A DNA stretch of 64,000 nt from Pseudomonas gingeri. Lineage in GTDB: Bacteria > Pseudomonadota > Gammaproteobacteria > Pseudomonadales > Pseudomonadaceae. The number at the start of each line of letters is the position of its first letter. Within the stretch, counting starts at the first letter, position 1. The notes under the pieces are model-generated. The model was given only the letters and a program-made list of their open reading frames with translations. It ran no database searches and was not told the origin of the DNA. This document shows positions 62,901 through 64,000 of this stretch, one piece after another. A program made the translations under genes and the position numbers. Where the stretch lies: NCBI RefSeq assembly GCF_013386115.1, contig NZ_JACAOR010000001.1:710639-774638 (forward strand), written 5' to 3'.

Positions 62901-63533
62901 TCAGGCACCCTCGAGCCGATCGAGATAGGCACAAAACATATCCGCCATGGCCTCGGCATAAGCCTCGATTTCAGCGCCGGTGCGCGGGGTTTCCGAAAAG
63001 GACTTGCCCACCGAGCTGAGGGTCGTGGTGATCAGCTCGCAAGCCAACGCCCGTGTCGTCGGCGAGGCACCGGGCAGCACCTCGTGCATGAAAGCCTGGA
63101 AAATACCGCGCCCCCGGGCCCTGACCTCCCGGGCCTCGGGCGCATCGCGATACAGCGGCGCCGCATCATTGAGGGCGACACGGACCTCGGCCTCGTCGCA
63201 CTCGGACTGGATGAACACATGGACCAGCCTGCGCAGCCTCGCCAATGGCGGGTGCCGCGAATCTTCAAGAATGCTGCCCAGCATATCGCTGGTCTGGCGC
63301 CATTCATCGCTCTGCAGGCGAAAGAGGATCGCCGCCTTGTTCGGAAAATACTGGTACACCGAACCGACACTGACGCCGGCCCGCTCGGCCACCCGCGTAG
63401 TGGTAAAACGGCGCATGCCCTCCTTCGCCAAAACCTGAACAGCCGCCTCCAGAATGGCCGTAACCAGGTCATTGGAACGAACCTGCCGTGGCTGTTTACG
63501 TGAGGCAATCTGCGGGGTTGGGCGCTCGGTCAT
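62901..63533 (-). CDS. TetR family regulator
   Basis: 210 residues. HTH in residues 22-68 (DLVTAILEAAVQVLAKEGMRRFTTTRVAERAGVSVGSVYQYFPNKAAIL). The start is placed at MTERPTPQ (63533), ending the upstream frame that has no site. It is divergent from the methyltransferase at 63615; converges with the LysE gene (5 bases apart). Confidence 0.86.
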   Translation of the reverse strand: MTERPTPQIASRKQPRQVRSNDLVTAILEAAVQVLAKEGMRRFTTTRVAERAGVSVGSVYQYFPNKAAILFRLQSDEWRQTSDMLGSILEDSRHPPLARLRRLVHVFIQSECDEAEVRVALNDAAPLYRDAPEAREVRARGRGIFQAFMHEVLPGASPTTRALACELITTTLSSVGKSFSETPRTGAEIEAYAEAMADMFCAYLDRLEGA

Positions 63534-63546
63534 GGGCAAGGCTCGC

Positions 63547-63581
63547 AATGCGAATAGAAAACATGAAGGTTTGTTCGCATT
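63547..63581. promoter_or_regulatory. Probable TetR operator
   Basis: AATGCGAA (63547-63554) and TTCGCATT (63574-63581) are perfect eight-base inverted copies with a 19-base spacer in the short gap between the TetR gene and the methyltransferase gene. Total span fits the longer TetR sites. Confidence 0.5.
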
Positions 63582-63614
63582 ATAACCCCTCACCGACTTG
63601 CCAAGGAAACCCCC

Positions 63615-64000
63615 ATGACCACCCTGACCCGCGCGCCTCTCGCGCCCCTGCTGGATCGCCTGTTCGCCCAGACGCAGTCGCCGATGACCAGCAGCGTCTT
63701 CTCGGATATCTCGAATGAAGAGCGCACGCGCCTGATGCGCAGCAAGACCGAATACCTGGACCTCTATACGCAACTGAAGGAATTCCCGCTGGCCGTTTCC
63801 CGGGAGACCGGCACCCTGCTCTACATGCTGGCCCGCGGTTGCAATGCCCGGAACATCGTCGAATTCGGCACCTCGTTCGGTATCTCCACCCTGCACCTGG
63901 CCGCGGCACTGCGCGACAACGGCGGTGGTCGGCTGATCACCAGCGAGTTCGAACCGTCCAAGGTGGAGCGGGCGCGCGCGAACCTGGAGGCCGGCGAGTT
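63615..64000 (+). CDS. O-methyltransferase, class I (5' part)
   Basis: First 128 codons; the gene runs off the right edge. The S-adenosylmethionine site begins IVEFGTSFGISTLHLAAAL, followed by ITSEFEPSKVERARANLEAGE with the acidic residue that binds the ribose. Similar to small-molecule O-methyltransferases of the caffeoyl-CoA/catechol type. Divergent from the TetR gene and probably controlled by it. Substrate unknown. Confidence 0.82.
   Translation, partial: MTTLTRAPLAPLLDRLFAQTQSPMTSSVFSDISNEERTRLMRSKTEYLDLYTQLKEFPLAVSRETGTLLYMLARGCNARNIVEFGTSFGISTLHLAAALRDNGGGRLITSEFEPSKVERARANLEAGE

Overview
The window looks like chromosome of a Pseudomonas of the P. fluorescens group. The evidence is high G+C with strong codon bias (long antisense ORFs shadow most genes), a MvaU-type H-NS analogue, 4-hydroxyphenylpyruvate dioxygenase, REP-like palindromes, and a left end whose gene order matches the P. 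aeruginosa phosphate-starvation cluster (DING/Lap protein - pdtA - phdA). No rRNA, tRNA, CRISPR array, insertion sequence or prophage was seen.

Layout. 1-14.2 kb, minus strand: the end of phdA, a 12.5-kb two-partner-secretion exoprotein (pdtA) and a secreted DING/PstS-like phosphate protein. 14.5-25.4 kb, mixed core genes: DUF1345 membrane protein, hpd, an EamA exporter divergent from a LysR regulator, a CSS-EAL c-di-GMP phosphodiesterase, mvaU with a TTG start, glyoxalase I, ahpF and ahpC (with an OxyR-like site), and a solitary tyrosine recombinase. 25.6-26.6 kb: a KfrA-like coiled-coil DNA-binding protein divergent from that recombinase. 26.6-35.2 kb: a siderophore uptake operon (TonB receptor, cyclic-peptide-type ABC exporter, FhuC, FhuD, FhuB) divergent from an AraC regulator. 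35.2-38.9 kb: glutathione transferase/TetR pair with twin operators, two small unknown genes whose leaders can sequester their own ribosome binding sites, and yghU. 38.9-45.6 kb: an RND efflux operon divergent from a MarR regulator. 45.6-48.5 kb: SDR, LysR, Rossmann-fold protein. 48.6-58.0 kb: one eight-gene minus-strand operon (flavin reductase, ribose-type ABC transporter, SDR, LLM flavin monooxygenase, split transketolase) with a divergent LysR regulator. 58-64 kb: LysR/MFS pair, MqsRA toxin-antitoxin, Lrp/LysE pair, TetR/methyltransferase pair.

How the genes work together. Much of the window is built from divergent regulator-transporter or regulator-enzyme pairs, and most have an inverted repeat between the partners that can be proposed as the operator. 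The most original items are the two tandem leaders at 36.8 and 37.5 kb with mutually exclusive hairpins involving the Shine-Dalgarno sequence, the 48.6-56.7 kb catabolic operon of unknown substrate, the recombinase/KfrA pair, and the cysteine-bearing tandem duplication inside the giant exoprotein.
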